A DNA stretch of 64,000 nucleotides from Tamarix chinensis (GCA_030549775.1 CM060174.1:96612132-96676131); one strand, 5' to 3'. Shown: positions 11,310 to 24,286, counted from the stretch's first letter. Notes: generated from the sequence alone by a model not told the origin. A program made the numbers and translations.

Positions 11310-11935
11310 AAATCTTCAATTAGTGATACCCAGACCGTAAATTAATTTTATAGAACACTCCAGTGCCTTTAACTAATCAAAGAGATCATCTATATGAGGT
11401 AACAAGTACTTATTCTTCATAGTAACCAGATTTAACCCTCAATAGTCAATATAAAACCTTAAACCTCCATCCTTATTCATAAACAGAATAAGGGCTCCAT
11501 AATGAGAGACACTAGGCTGAATATAGCCATTCTCTAAGAGCTCCTCAAGCTGGGATTTCAACTCCTTCATCTCCATAGATGACATCCCATATGGTGCCTT
11601 TGACATAAGCTCGATCCCTAACATAAGAGTAATAGAAAACTTTACCTCCTTATATGTAGGTAATCCCAGTTCCTCTTTTGGGAAATCATCAAGGAAGTAT
11701 CTAACCATAGGCATGCTCTCCAAATCTAACATGTTAGATTCAAATCACAAACACTACATGGGTATAAAGGATGCTCATTCTTAGCTAATACAGTCTTAAT
11801 AGATGGTAGAAGTCTATAACTCTGATAAGACACCCTTGCTCCTCCACATCCCCTTAACACCACTTTTTGTTGGGCACAATATATTTGGACCCTATTTTCT
11901 CCCAACCAATACATAGCAAAAATGATATCAAACTC
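11310..11935 (-). pseudogene. gypsy-1 protease C-terminus and RT N-terminus
   Basis: The minus strand reads FDIIFAMYWLGENRVQIYC, the end of a gypsy protease, then YFLDDFPKEELGLPTYKEV, then ISKAPY-like SKAPYGMSSMEMKEL, QLEELLENGYIQPSVSHYGA and LRFYIDY. This is the standard linker and first palm segment of gypsy RT (family consensus DVFPEELPGLP...SKAPYRM...GFIRPS...DYRELN). The frame is broken between the pieces, and the YxDD catalytic part is absent. Confidence 0.85.
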
Positions 11936-12270
11936 TTAAAAATGTACTTAGATGAAGTATGCCAAGAACTCAATACCACAATTAACTAGTGGACCCTTAT
12001 GATATAACTTAGTACAATACATTATATCACCTGAAGAAAGCATAATGGTAGTAGATATAGACTCACAATGGTCCAAGCTAACTTTATCCCCTTAGGAAGA
12101 AGATATGAAAGAATGTGATGCTCTTGAATCAAAAAGAGTGTGAACAAAAGTGGAGATAATCATAAAAATACTAGTTATAACATTTGCATTATGTTGAGCC
12201 TCTTCCTTGTTGATAACATTCAAATTGCCTCCTAACACATTACCCTGTGGTGCACTACCTCCTCTAGCTT
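11936..12270 (-). pseudogene. gypsy-1 protease core, active site altered
   Basis: The minus strand near 12110-12145 reads VHTLFDSRASHSFI, the aspartic-protease active-site segment, where the family has DSG. The glycine after the catalytic Asp-Ser is arginine here, which should inactivate it even without the other stops. Confidence 0.65.
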
Positions 12271-13370
12271 GATAATTTTCTCCCTTATGTTGTTGAACTC
12301 TTCTCTTTGTATCACGACTTCCTACACTCCTTATAGTCTTTAGGGTACCTAGAGTAACCTATTGCTATTGATACTGCCTGTTGTCCCCTGCTCTACTTTA
12401 CACTCACCAAGTACCACCACCTAATCCATGCCAACACTTGAATGCTCGATGGACTCTTTTACCATAGTTAATAAATCTATGAGATGGCCTTCATAGTCTC
12501 TACTAGGGTGATCACCTCCACAATGCTTGCAACAGTAATGACTACTTTGCCCTTAATTGCCTCCATAATAATCTATATACACTCTATTATACCCAATTTG
12601 GGAGCCACCACTCTTCTTATTTTGAGCCACACCTCTTTGGTCACCACTACGAGAGCATAACACATAACCTCCCTAGAATGCTTCTGTCCCTCATTCTTGC
12701 ACTTGCTTCCCAACACCTCACTTCGTTCGTTCAATACTCGCTATATGTTCCAAGCCCTCTTGTACATGGTCCTCATATCAGGGAATAAGACATCTCCTAA
12801 ATGATCTTAAATACTATAATTTAGGCCCTTCTCAAACTTGTGAGACTTGGATCTCTCATTGGTAGCCACCTCCAGCAAAAATCTCACCAACTCAAGAAAA
12901 CAAGCATAATACTCCTTCAAAGTCTTACTTTCTTGTTATAGTATCATAAATTCATCATATTTATCCCTCTTCACATGCTATGGATAAACTACTCCCTTAT
13001 AGCCTTTTTACACTCATCCTATGACATAACTTGAAGACCCACCATAGCTTGGTGACCACACCATCAGTTATTAGCTCCTACTCTCAAATGGTAAACCGCC
13101 ATATTGACTCGATGCTCTAGTGGGTAATTCACTACCACATATAACTTTTCAAAGTCCCTAATCCAATTCTCAATCAGTATTGGGTTCTCATGACCGTCAA
13201 ATGTGGGAGGATGGTGTATTGTGATCCTCCTCAACTAGTCATCACCATGTACCTGCTCTTAGGGTTGTGCTTGTTATTAAACTAACTTGCCTATTGAGAT
13301 CAAGAGCTAATCAATTTGAGCCATGTGTGCACCCTGAGCCATCCTCTTAAACTATAAAATCAAATAATAG
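12271..13370 (-). pseudogene. gypsy-1 gag remnant with degenerate zinc knuckle
   Basis: Broken gag reading frame. A CKHCGGDHPSRDY stretch near 12500-12545 is a decayed CX2C-H-C knuckle whose last cysteine is tyrosine and whose spacing is one residue short. Upstream, an EYYACFLELVRFLLEVATNE-like segment near 12850-12930 fits the conserved gag (EYxxxFxxLxRF) region. The start appears near 13340 (MAQGAHMAQ). Many stops. Confidence 0.65.
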
Positions 13371-13591
13371 ATAACCTTCCTACAACATAATCACATAAGG
13401 GTAACACAAAAAAAGTGGGGCATTCACATAATATACACATTGAAGCATGTACTCCTTTCTACCCATCATTTCTCACAAGGCTTATCCAGATATTAAGAAA
13501 TCATCACAAAATTATGGGTCTCAATATTAAATGCTAAAATCTATAAAATAAACATTGGAGAATAAAATATGAAATCAAAATAACACTTTTG

Positions 13592-13603
13592 CTCTAATAC
13601 CAC
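13592..13603 (-). other. gypsy-1 primer-binding site
   Basis: The minus strand reads AGTGGTATTAGAGC across this stretch; its TGGTATTAGAGC core is one base from the initiator tRNA-Met complement TGGTATCAGAGC. It lies directly inside the LTR-G end. Confidence 0.7.
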
Positions 13604-13605
13604 TT

Positions 13606-14690
13606 TGAAAAAACCTTGAATTTCAACTTGTAAAATGAATAATACATGTTTGAAATATGGAAGCGTAAAACCAATTTTGAGGGTATTACCACCACAATAT
13701 GTATGAATGAAGTGTCCACCACTTAACTCATATCTATTATATGACTAATAAACCTATTTCAAAAAAAATAAATGATACTAGATAAATAGAATAATAAAAT
13801 AATATTTGTTAAATATTCTAAATAAAAGTAGTTCATTATATACTAAAGATTGAGATTCTAAATATAAATAAAATGGTACAAATATTAATAGTTGTTACAA
13901 AATATAGCATCTTTGAATAGCCTCCACTCTAGCCCGACGTAACCCATTTCAAGTTTCAATGATGTATTTAGCCTGCACTAAGTTATATGCTCACACGATA
14001 CAAAATATCGAGATCATCATAAGTCCCATTTAGCAACTAAGTCAGGACAAGACTAATGTTGAGTAAACCATACACAACACCAAAACATATGATTCATACT
14101 ATAATTTACAAGCATGGTATAACACAAGCATAATAGGTATGATGAATTATATATATGTATATATTTTCATGCATGATATTACCATGTATACCCACTTAAA
14201 ATTTTAAAACAGAATATTCTTTTGATTTCCTTTCCGGTCACCATATAACTTAAGACAATCACTTTAATACCTCGACTGGGAACAATATAAATCCGTAAAG
14301 ATAGGTCTATGGAACAAATCCATGAAATATCAAAGGTGGAATTTTGGAACAAATAACATCCATAGGAGGACCGCTCCTAGGATACCCAAAGGGAGGCTCT
14401 CTCTTAAGTTGATGACCTCACCTTTGTCTTCTTTTACCTTTCTCCTCTACACACCTATGGAAAAATTGCTTCGATTCCAGACTATCTCTGCTTGATTGGG
14501 AGATTCCTTCCTATGGTGATCTTCCATTTTCTAGAAATCAACCTACATTCTCTAGAAAATCACTATTTTAGCTCTAAAAATGAAGTCAGCTATTTTATGA
14601 TAAACTCAAACATGAATGGTATAAATTATAGCTTTTGATCTATTTCATAACCCACTCATTCCTTAAGCGATTAATTGGTTATAAATAACA
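13606..14690 (-). mobile_element. LTR-G, end of the gypsy-1 5' LTR
   Basis: Minus-strand 3' end of a long LTR: GTGGTGGTAATACCC near 13700 followed by a decayed ...AAGGTTTTTTCA terminus, equivalent to the GTGGTGGTAACA...GGGTGTTACA ends of LTR-A and LTR-E. It stops near 14690, where plus-strand LTR sequence (LTR-D) begins. The boundary is approximate. No gene is supported. Confidence 0.5.
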
Positions 14691-15359
14691 CTAATCGCCC
14701 CTTCTTCTTCCTTTTCTTTTAGCCTCTAAAATATATCAATTCTCTAGCATTTTTGTTCCTTCCTCTCCACTTTAAGCTTGATTTCGAGTTCTATCCACTC
14801 TTCTAATATTTTTTTTATCCCATTCTTATTTTATCTTCAAGTAAGAATGAGTTAAATTTAGGAGGAATTTGAGTTTCTCTCGACAGAATCTTCCTCTATT
14901 TTTCTCTTAGGTCTGGGAAGCTTATTTTCCTTTCTAATTTGAGCTCTAATTTGTGAATATTTTTCAATGGTTTCTAAAGTTTTAGCTATACATTTAAAGG
15001 TTTTGGAAGTTCAAAAATCTTCTCGGTTGAGTTTTACTCCCATTAGTGGAAAATTTTACTAAAGCATCAAGTAAGTTATTTTTACCTCTAAAATGCGGCT
15101 TGAATAAGCATGTGATGTCATGTGTTTTGTTAAGTGTTAATTTTGTATGTCTACATGAGAGTTTGGCTTCTAATCTATGTATGTTCAATTATTGTGAATC
15201 TTTTAAAAAAAGGCATAATTTTAGAGAAAATAATGGTGGTTTGTTTCACTATGAACCATGATTCATGTTATGAGCTGGAAAAATATTGGCAGGTGCCTAT
15301 GCTATGAATTGGTTAATTTTTTTAGTGTGATTCGCATGAAAAATGTCTATTTTGTGCTA

Positions 15360-15730
15360 GTTGGGAGTAGACCGATTGATTAGTTAGGTCAAATCGATCG
15401 ACTGATCCTTAGAATAGTCAACTAGTGAGCTAAATCGATTAGCCAGTTGGTCTGTGGAGACCTTAGTTGCTCTCTACTTAAACCAATTGACTAGTTTGGT
15501 AGTACTTATTAACCGATCATAGAACAGTCGACTGGTTTTAGCAAAACTAATTGAAATTTGAGAGAACCCTAGGTTTGGCTAAGCCAAACTGATTGACTGA
15601 ATAGCCCAAATCAATTGACTGGTTGGTGAAATCAATCAACTTGTTAGGCCAAACCAATCAACTGGTTGGCCCAAATCAATTGACTGGTTGGAAAAACTAA
15701 TCTTCTAGTTAAATCAAACTGATCGACTGG
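15360..15730 (+). repeat. CCGATTGACTGGTT minisatellite of LTR-D
   Basis: A dozen or more near-palindromic units (CCAAATCAATTGACTGGTTGG and relatives) with variable spacing; same family as 4130-4490 and 51720-52090. Confidence 0.75.
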
Positions 15731-16339
15731 TTTAGCCAGATTTCGTGAATTTAATCTTTTAGACTTGATATGTTTTAGGACTATCTCAATGCTTTTATAA
15801 GATTATTTAATGATGGAAATATAAATTTTGGCATAGATTGGATCGCCTAATGGATGGATTAAATGGATCATAACTCATGGAATTTTCAATAAATGCTTGG
15901 GGAAGGCTTTGGTGGAAAGACCAAAATAAGTATGTTATGAATTCAAGGGGAAATGTAATATTGATTATTGGCCTTAAATGGATTATCATAATGTATAGAT
16001 TAATATTGGTTAAGCACTAATGGAAATCCCACCATATGGTTGGTGGATAAAATTAGTTAGTATGGAATACGTATGTGGATGTATTAGTTGAATGTTGTAT
16101 GCACCTTGTATGATGACACAAACTTGAAAAATAACGCACTAATCACTTAAAGTGGAAGATGATCAAGATGTGTATGGGTCTAGGTTACTTGATCCTCGAT
16201 TAGCTGCCAAAGGTTAGTCTTCCTTTAGGCCTTCATTGGTGTCTTTGGGTTTTGCCTTCAGGTGGGATCCTATGAGATCCTAGTGCCTTACCTACTCTAA
16301 ACACCAATGATGTACTATAGGTATCGATACTAAAGAGCC

Positions 16340-16465
16340 TGGTCACCTAGGTGATTTTTGGCTTCAGTCGGGATTTATGTCTATTAGTAGTTATTTAACT
16401 TCGACCAGACTTTATGTCCATTGGTGGTTACTTTAATTCGGTCGGACCTTATGTCTTTTTGTTTT
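16340..16465 (+). repeat. short tandem cassette of LTR-D
   Basis: Three imperfect units of about 45-50 bp carrying TTCGACCAGACTTTATGTCC and variants. It sits where LTR-A and LTR-C have the CCACCGG cassette and LTR-E has the GGTATCCCA cassette. Confidence 0.6.
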
Positions 16466-17409
16466 GATAGACTTTCATGGTATGTGATGCTATAGGGTGG
16501 TACACAATCCATTGCTCGATAAGAATGAGAATAACGATATGGATACATAGAGAAATAAAAGGGAAAGAATGGGAAGAGAGATAATAGCTTATAAATAAAT
16601 GATCGAATGGGTTATGTAAGTTGGAAAAATAGACTCAATGGGAAATAATGAGATTGGATGATAGAAGGCCTCATAATAGTTTGAATAATCTTCTTAGTAT
16701 GTTGTATGATGCTATCTATGATGTTTATGATATGATTGATAAGCATGATGAGTCCTGAATTGTTTGAGTCATGTATGGTATGAATTTTTGATGCATTATA
16801 CAACTATGATAGAGCATGTATATCTAATTATATAGCTTAAGCATGATATATGTTAGTATGATCTCCACATTATGCTAGGACCTTGTATGCTTGTGACTCC
16901 CCTTAATGAGGTCATTTGGCTTACTCAATACGAGGTGTATTAATGTGTATATTTGCTCGGTCACCTACTCATTCCCATAAATAAAGGACTATGTGTAGGT
17001 TTTTGGGGATGGTTAGTTGTTGGCCTACCTCATTTTGGGCTTGAAGCTTGAGAGCATAAACATCTAGAGTCATTTGTTCAGTCCTTGATAGATCAATCTT
17101 TTTTTATTTCATTGTAATTTTGTACTTCAATTTAATTCCCTTTCATGTATTTGAATATCTAGGGGGTGCCAAGGTCCTGTTCTTGTAAATGTTTTCATTA
17201 ATATCTATGTATCATTTCTTTCACACTCTACTTTAATTTTGATTAGTTTGGTCTCTCTGTCTTGTATCTAATATGGGACTGGTTGTTGGTGCTTATCCTA
17301 TGTTAGGTGCGGCGGTAATAACCTATTATTTCTTAGTATTTATTAGTTTTTTGCTTCTGTAATATTTTTAGAATTAAATTTTTCAGTAGTAAAAAATAGG
17401 AGTGTTACA

Positions 17410-18592
17410 CCTTCTATAATAGAAACTTTCATTCCATAATTTTGATCCATACCAAATAGAACTTTAAGCCTTTTCTAGACCAGAACTATGAATAATACAA
17501 TCTGCCTAAACAAATCATGCAAATTATAACCATCATATCATAAATAATATTTTTATTTTATTCTATATATGGTAATTTATTAGGTTACCAAGAGATTATT
17601 CATGAACAAATAATTATATGTATCACTATGGGCCATCACACACAATATTAGAGCATTGAGGCACATAACATAGAATAGAGGCAATACCTTACCTACGAGT
17701 AATCAAAAGGGTAAGTTCCATACTTGAAATGCAATCCATATACCAATAGCTCACTAGTCGACCAACCCTATAATTAACTAATATATTATAAATACTAGTT
17801 GAAATATACTAACTAAAATTATTATAAGCATATTATTCCCAACTTCTTAAAAATCCATGAGTATATTAATATTTTGTATCGATTAATATTTACATATTAG
17901 CCACCTCTTAGTGTAGGCTTTTAGTATTATGAAATTGGTATAAGTGGATTCACTTAACTCTTAGGAATTAAATAAAGTAACTAATGAAGAGGTTAGAATG
18001 ATAACTAAATATATATGTAATTGATTAAGCTTCCACAATGGCCTTCCAATACATTGATATGAATATATATATATAATTTGTACATACTTTTACAAGTATT
18101 GTGCCTAGTAATATCCTTATTAACAACATCTTGTTTCGTGGGTTTCACTAAATCTTGGAGACTTTTTAGCTTTCATTAATAATGATTGTGAACACTATTA
18201 AGTTGTGCATGTGACTAGTAATCATAATATACTTATGAGTGAATATTGAAAAAATGAAAAAGGAAGGAAAACTAAAATATTTTAGGGACCCTACAACCCT
18301 CTACATGCGCATGAATTACCTAGTTTCATAATGATTTTATTTACCAAACAAATACCCAAGGATTGCTACTTCTATCAACATCAATCACAGATGCCAATTG
18401 TAGGCACACAATAGGTTCTTATGTAAAAAATTTATATTTATTTGTTTAAAAAAAAGGTAATATCCATCTCATGAAAAAAATGTTAGAAAGAATAATTACT
18501 AGTATGCTAACCAAGTTGTACTAGCCTCTATCTCCCATGATAATCAAATCAGTTGATGGCAGATACCCCTTCATTTCTATCTTCTTATGTTT
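17410..18592. other. AT-rich intergenic sequence, nothing recognised
   Basis: No reading frame of note, no repeat ends and no RNA gene recognised. It may be anciently decayed transposon sequence. Confidence 0.6.
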
Positions 18593-18606
18593 GCCCCTCT
18601 TTTTAT

Positions 18607-18945
18607 GTCTCAAAAGGCAATACTCTTACCTTAGGCACCGCCATCAACCCAACCGTGGGCCAACACGAGGGAGGTAAATCGCGGCATTTGCCTTAAGAGT
18701 GCAGGAAACAAGTGTTTACAACCACTGGTGCCCACAAGGAGCCAACTCTCCAACCAGTGACTTTTAATTACTCTTAGAAATTAAAATTCCACACTTTGGC
18801 TTCCTAGATTACTTTCTTCATTTCATCTTAGTAGATCCATTTGACCTTTTACACATGAGATATGTGTTGGGGGCAGTGTGATTCGAACCTAGAACCTTAT
18901 GAAAAAGAGCTAAAGCCATTTCCACTAGACCAAGGAAGGAACTAT
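18607..18945 (-). mobile_element. tRNA-derived SINE with target duplications
   Basis: Minus-strand head carries pol III promoter boxes: A box TGGTCTAGTGG (18922-18932 complement) and B box GGTTCGAATCA (18879-18889 complement), about 33 bases apart. The body contains CGCGATTTACCTCCC and CCACGGTTGGGTTG segments typical of plant SINE tails. It is flanked by imperfect direct repeats of about 14 bases: GCCCCTCTTTTTAT (18593-18606) and GCCCCCTCTTCTTAT (18946-18960). These make the ends at 18607 and 18945 credible. It is not a functional tRNA: no cloverleaf beyond the boxes. Confidence 0.75.
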
Positions 18946-18960
18946 GCCCCCTCTTCTTAT

Positions 18961-19369
18961 ATTTCATTAAGGGTGGTTGTGATCTGCATATTTGGGTATT
19001 AGTAAGTTGTTTATATAACATGAGGGTGGGGTTATGAAGAGATACTTTTGTTATATAAAATTCTAGAATTCTCTACCTTACTAAAGACCAACTATAATTA
19101 TAACAAGTAACCTTGTTAATAATTTTATTAACTTTTATTGATAGAGTAGTGTACTTTTAGCTATGTTAAATATTATGATTCTATTAACATCCTATTATTT
19201 ATATAATATACATACATAACAATCATAACTATATTTTAATTATTATAGCCTCCAAAAATTTAGTCACAACTTTCTATTAATTAAAATATATATATATAAA
19301 TTCTCTTACCCATCGTACGATAAATAATAATGATAATAATAGGGGATTAATTTTTATTAATATTGATAA
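18961..19369. other. AT-rich sequence, nothing recognised
   Basis: Contains short TA runs. If the MULE fragment to the right once extended here, its remaining transposase and terminal inverted repeat are no longer recognisable. Confidence 0.5.
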
Positions 19370-20155
19370 ATAATTAAGTAATATTATGGGTTATTACATC
19401 TAAGCTCTCTCCAACTTTTCTTGCAATATATTGACATCTTGATACATTGTTTGTCTGTATAATCATCACAATATAATGAGTTTTAGCATAAGACTCATCA
19501 TACACACCTTTAATATCTACCCAATTATGGGTCCTTAGCTTGTACATTAGTCCACCCTTAACTATAACTCCATATTTCCTCAAGATCATGGTTTATAAAG
19601 CCTTCATAGGTACCTTTGGATTATCTCTAACTTCTTCTACTTTTTTCTCCAACAACCAATGACATTTAACCATAATATTCTCCTCTAACTTCTAATTAAA
19701 ATGCATATTGTTGATTGCCTTCATAATAAATGACAAACAATCCACCAACACATGGACATGTATCCTCTAATCACAAACCTTAGGTTCAAAATCAAAAACA
19801 TACCCACTTTTTTCTTGAGAAAATAAATTACTTCTTGTATTACACAATCTTTAAGGGTTAAATAAAATGATCTATATAGAGAAAATTTGTCCAAAGTTCA
19901 TTTTAGTCTCATTAAATTTTTTTCTCTCCTTTAAGCTTTCATCCTTATACAACTTTTCAATGTATGACAACTTCTCATTAGGAAGATCCTCATTGGCCTT
20001 GAAAGGATCATATACATCACTAGAATCATCTAAACTACTACCATTTGATGTGCCCTTTTCTAAACTCTTAGAAAAATCAAATTCGGTGAAATTTTCATCT
20101 TATCTACTACAAGTGTCACCATCAAACTCCTCCTCCTATTGCTACTGTTGTTGAT
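19370..20155 (-). pseudogene. MULE/MuDR transposase N-terminal remnant
   Basis: Minus-strand translation gives an acidic run DDSSDVYDPFKANEDL, then FNETKMNFGQIF, then VKCHWLLEKKVEEVRDNPKV, then MILRKYGVIVKGGLMYK and YDESYAKTHYIVMIIQTN. This matches the order of a plant Mutator-like transposase N-terminal half (acidic leader, MKFGMxF-type DNA-binding start, NPxxxxxxL segment, YxxLxxY segment). At least four stops interrupt it. The DDE catalytic domain is absent. Recognition is by pattern only. Confidence 0.5.
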
Positions 20156-20181
20156 CATACAACTATTTTTAATAATACTAT

Positions 20182-20186
<5 letters not shown>

Positions 20187-20229
<43 letters not shown>
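20187..20229. repeat. (TA)n microsatellite
   Basis: About 21 uninterrupted TA units, between the MULE and LINE remnants. Confidence 0.97.
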
Positions 20230-20233
<4 letters not shown>

Positions 20234-20369
20234 TGTTATTTTATTAATGAAATCACTAGAGAGTATATCCGATCCTATAGGAATTTTCTATACTAAATAA
20301 CCAAAATTCTTGGATGAGGAATATGATGGATAATTCATTAGCAATATAATTAACTAGCTTAGAACTATT

Positions 20370-22330
20370 AATACTCACATTAGAGAAAAGCAACCTATTT
20401 CTAGATTTCCGGACTTCATATAAGCCCACAACAAAAAATTCTCAAGAATTTGAGACTTCTTGGATGAGGTGTTATTAGTACATGCAATAGCATGCAACTC
20501 CCTATTCCAATGAGCATTGAGTCTTCTATAATTAATAACATTATGAGGAAAATTCCATATTTGAATTGTGACTAGACACTGTAACATCATATGTTGAATA
20601 CCCTCTTGTTGATTGCAAAAATAACACTTAGCATCAATGTGGGGAACAAACTTTGCCAAGTTCTCCTTTGTAGGTAACTATGAGCAAACATCAATCAAAA
20701 AAATAGTCTTGTGTATTGGGGTCGTTGGATTAAAACAAATTGTCTTCCACAAGGGTGGCACTGGAGCTTTATTCCTTAAATGATCATAAGGTCACCAATT
20801 TGAAATTGGAAACCAAGTGCTTACATTTGCATCTAGGGCCAAATCTCATTTTTCAAGGTAAAAAATATTCTAACTAGGTTTGAACCAACTCTTGGAACTT
20901 GAGCCATTGGAAAAGGTTGTTGTTTAACGTAGTAATTATGGATCCACATAATCCATAAAGAATCTTAATTCTAGTTGATATTCCATAATTACTTTCCAAG
21001 AGAAACAATATTCCATACCTGAGGATTAATGATTCCCAAACCACTATCCTTCTTTGGTAGACAAACAGGTTTCCATATGACAAGGGACCTTAAACTTGGT
21101 ATGACCTTACAAGTCCATAAGAAGCTATGGTAAATAGCTACAATATTTGAAATGAGTTATTAGAGATAGAGAAAGAAGACCTAGCTCCAATGCATAGTAA
21201 TGCCAAATATAATATACTGAAGAAGTTGTATTCATCCATCATAATAAAGGAGTTTATTGACCCATTGTTGGACAGAGTTAGTTACTTTGTCAGGCAAGAC
21301 CATAAGAATAACAATGCTCAATCTAGATGAATCCAATGGAATATTTAGGTACTTTAAAGGCATAGTACCATCTATGAAATCCAAGAAATAAAGGATTTGG
21401 CCTTTAACAATTAGATCCAAACCACTAAACCAAAGAAGATTATGCTTTTCTTTAGATTAATTCTTAAACCTGTGACCTTGCCAAACATTTGGAATTATTG
21501 TTTGATTAGTTGTATGGAGTTCACATCACCTAAAAAAGGACTAAAAGATCATAAGAAAATTCAAGATTAATAACCTTTAACCTCTTGCATTTAGGATGGC
21601 CACAAAAGAAAGGATTTTCCCACAAGGCTTAAAGCATATAACTAAAGTATTCTAAAATAATGAAAAAAAGGTATAGGGATAAAGGATCCACTTTCCCTAA
21701 ACCACTTCTACATTGAAATGACCACATAATACTATTGAGATATATAAAATAACTAACATTTAACACACGATCCATGAGAAACCTCACAAAGTGGGGAGGA
21801 AAATCTAACCTTAGTAGCATCTTCTCCAGGAAACTCGAATTTATTGAGTCATATACTTTCTGTATATCAACTTTCATAATGTACCTTTTATGTTGTAGTA
21901 AAAAATGCAATTTGTCAAAAATCATATACCTTTTGGGGATTCTTCATCTTTTTAATTAAAAATAGAAGTGTCTAAGATAGTAAAGGTGGAACTAAATATT
22001 TCTACATAATGCCATAAAATAATTTCCAAAGCACATCTTGAACAATGTTCCATGAGATTTAAACAAACCAACAGTGTACCCATTAGGCCCTATAGCATTA
22101 TAATTATCTATGGAGAAAATGGAATTCCTGACCTCTTGCTTAGAAACTAGAATCACAATTTGGTGTTTTGATTCAATAGAAACAATAAGTCCCATATGAA
22201 GAACATCCTCCCTTAGTTCACCTTGACTAAAGGCTTTTGCGATAAGGAATGATGAGTAAAAATCTATAAAAGCTTGATGCACTTCTATCATAGTAGGGAA
22301 GTTGTGTCTCTTAGCTGATTATATCTTTTA
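20370..22330 (-). mobile_element. L1-type LINE, 5'-truncated and decayed
   Basis: Minus strand, in order: RT entry segment IFSIDNYNAIGPNGYTVGLFKS (22050-22150), palm segment KRYIMKVDIQKVYDSINSSFLEKML with the catalytic-A aspartate and FRSGLGKVDPLSLYLF-like turn (21630-21925), thumb segment PLKYLNIPLDSSRLSI (21300-21370), then WESLILRYG, and a C-terminal zinc-finger-like CYFCNQQEGIQHMMLQC (20590-20640). These are the features of plant L1 ORF2 from RT to the zf-RVT domain. Endonuclease and ORF1 are missing, and stops break every domain. No poly(A) tail is recognisable at the 3' end. Confidence 0.85.
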
Positions 22331-23299
22331 TACCATCCTCTTATGCTATCTTGTGTTCATTATAGTAAAAGAAATAATGTGTGTTTGAGTTACCTAAATT
22401 AAGCCATTTAATACCTAAGTTGTGTCTCGCAACTGATTATATCTTCTACTTTAAAAAACTCTCTTCACAGAGTGAAAAATGTTCATAGATTTGCAAGCAA
22501 TACTTCTCTTGTGTTTGTAAACTACTGGTAGGGTTTTGATTAATTGCACCTTAAAGCATCATAAGTCTTTTGTTCTACTCTTGAACCTTAGTTAAAATGC
22601 TACCAAATTTTACCTAATTAAACTATTTGAGCTTTTTTTTTAGCTCTAATACACTATTCTTGACTCTTTTTAACATTAACTTCTATCCATGAGAATCTCA
22701 AACACATGCTACCAATGGTATAAACCCAAATACAAGGCCCACATATCAAAGTACCTGAAAAGCTTCCTCCCTATAACAACCACTTAATCCATAGATGTAA
22801 AGTCAACATAGGATTAAGTGTAAGAATTTAACACCAAAAATTCACTAAAATTAATACAGGAGCATCTTAATTTTGTTCTTTTAAGGATGAAGAACAAGAA
22901 TTGGCATACTTAGAGATGGTACCAATTATTATTGAAGATTCTAATACTTCTAATGCTTTGTTAAGTAACTCTTGCAGGCATTATATATGTTTGCAAGAAG
23001 ATCAAACCATTAAAGATATTTTATGTATAATATAATGGCATTAAAAGTATTACAAAGTTGCATTGAAGATAAGGCTATAAGACACAAAGATTGATTACAT
23101 GTGTTAATTCAATGTATTACATACTTAGAGTTTTGTGTAACTTTGTTATTTTATTGTATACTTTGTAATGTTTGTAATTTTTCCTTGTAATTACTATATA
23201 TATAATATAAATGTGCATGTGGTTATCCTTTGTTTATTAGGCCAGTTCTATGGGCTTAATTAATGAAAGGTAAACTAAGGCATGCATGTGTGTGTTGGG
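22331..23299. other. no gene recognised
   Basis: AT-rich. A stretch near 22885-22975 translates without stops as KDEEQELAYLEMVPIIIEDS but matches nothing I know. The segment 23100-23210 has several TGTAA/TTGTAAT motifs like a plant 3' UTR. No function assigned. Confidence 0.4.
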
Positions 23300-23444
23300 T
23301 ATTATACCACCAGGTCTCCTGTGCACCCTTATACTAACCCATATACTAATTTTCACCCAAAGCCCTAATCACTAAAACAAATCTTCCCTTACCTTCCTTA
23401 CACTCTAAGGAAACTTTTCACACATAAAGTTTATCCCCATACAG

Positions 23445-23575
23445 ACTCCATGCACCCCATGCAAACCCTCGAAGTTTTCATGCAAAACCCTAGAATACCC
23501 ATGCAAACCCTAGATTTTCTCATGCGAACCCTAGATTATCCGATGCAAACCCTAAAAATCCCATGTAAAGTTCAC
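23445..23575 (-). repeat. CATGCAAACCCTAGA minisatellite of LTR-B
   Basis: Six or so imperfect units; the complement of the array at 9693-10025. Confidence 0.8.
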
Positions 23576-24286
23576 CCACTCTTTTATTTTATTCATAGTC
23601 TTGGCCCCTCTTATTCTCCCTTACATGGATCATAGGATATTTAGGTCAATCCCACATACCTTGGTCAACTTACTTCCCTGGTCAAGTTACTTTCCCATTT
23701 TCCTTTTTCATCCTTACACCCCATATCATTACATTAAATATCCGAGCATGCATATCCTAAAGGGCCACATCACATCATATCATAATCATAGCATATACAT
23801 ATTATACACATGTCATAAGAAAATACGAGCATACCTCAACTCCAAGCTACGCTACACATAAAATAGTTATAATGATAATCTTAAGATACATAACATATCA
23901 TGATACATGGCATACAAGGCATAAAAGACACATAACACACATAGGGCCTTAGCTACATCCTTACCTAATACGTCACCGGTCTTGGAGCACACTCCTACGC
24001 CTCCTTAGGGTTTTGACTGGTTTTACCTATTAGAGGAAAAAGCTAAGAATTAATTTTCCTCCTACAAAAAATACTATTATTTCCTAATGCATCCTAATAT
24101 TAGGGTTAATATTATTAAAAGAAACTTTACAAGTAAAAATAGAGTTTTTAATTCCCAAGTTAGCCTACTAGAGTATTACTAGTCAAAATAGGTTTATGTT
24201 AATATTTATAGCCATATTTATATTACTGAAGTTAATAGCTTTATTTCTTCTAATAATAGTACTAATACTAGTTGTAGCAAAATAGT

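Larger units (their letters stand above)
11299..13605 (-). mobile_element. Ty3/gypsy (Tekay/Del-like) interior, deleted (gypsy-1)
   Basis: On the minus strand: primer-binding site at 13592-13603, gag, zinc knuckle, protease, and the N-terminal part of RT, which then stops near 11310. The rest of RT, RNase H and integrase are deleted before the 3' LTR. The LTRs are LTR-G (13606 onward) and LTR-F. This makes it the only case here where the very long LTRs can be tied to an internal coding region. Confidence 0.75.
14690..17409 (+). mobile_element. long LTR fragment, plus strand (LTR-D)
   Basis: Ends AGGAGTGTTACA at 17409, preceded by GGTGCGGCGGTAATAACC, the conserved terminal block. Upstream are a CCAATTGACTGG array (15360-15730), a conserved CACTAATCACTTAAAGTGG element (16137), tandem units around TCGG-CGGACCTTATGTC (16340-16460) and a pyrimidine-rich start related to 50690-51290. 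No clear 5' end or target duplication, so it is probably truncated. The short open frames here are not genes. Confidence 0.6.

Noticed and set aside
18870..18945. A tRNA gene, from the good A and B boxes
   Set aside because: No acceptor stem or anticodon arm pairs properly; the sequence continues into a SINE body with flanking duplications.
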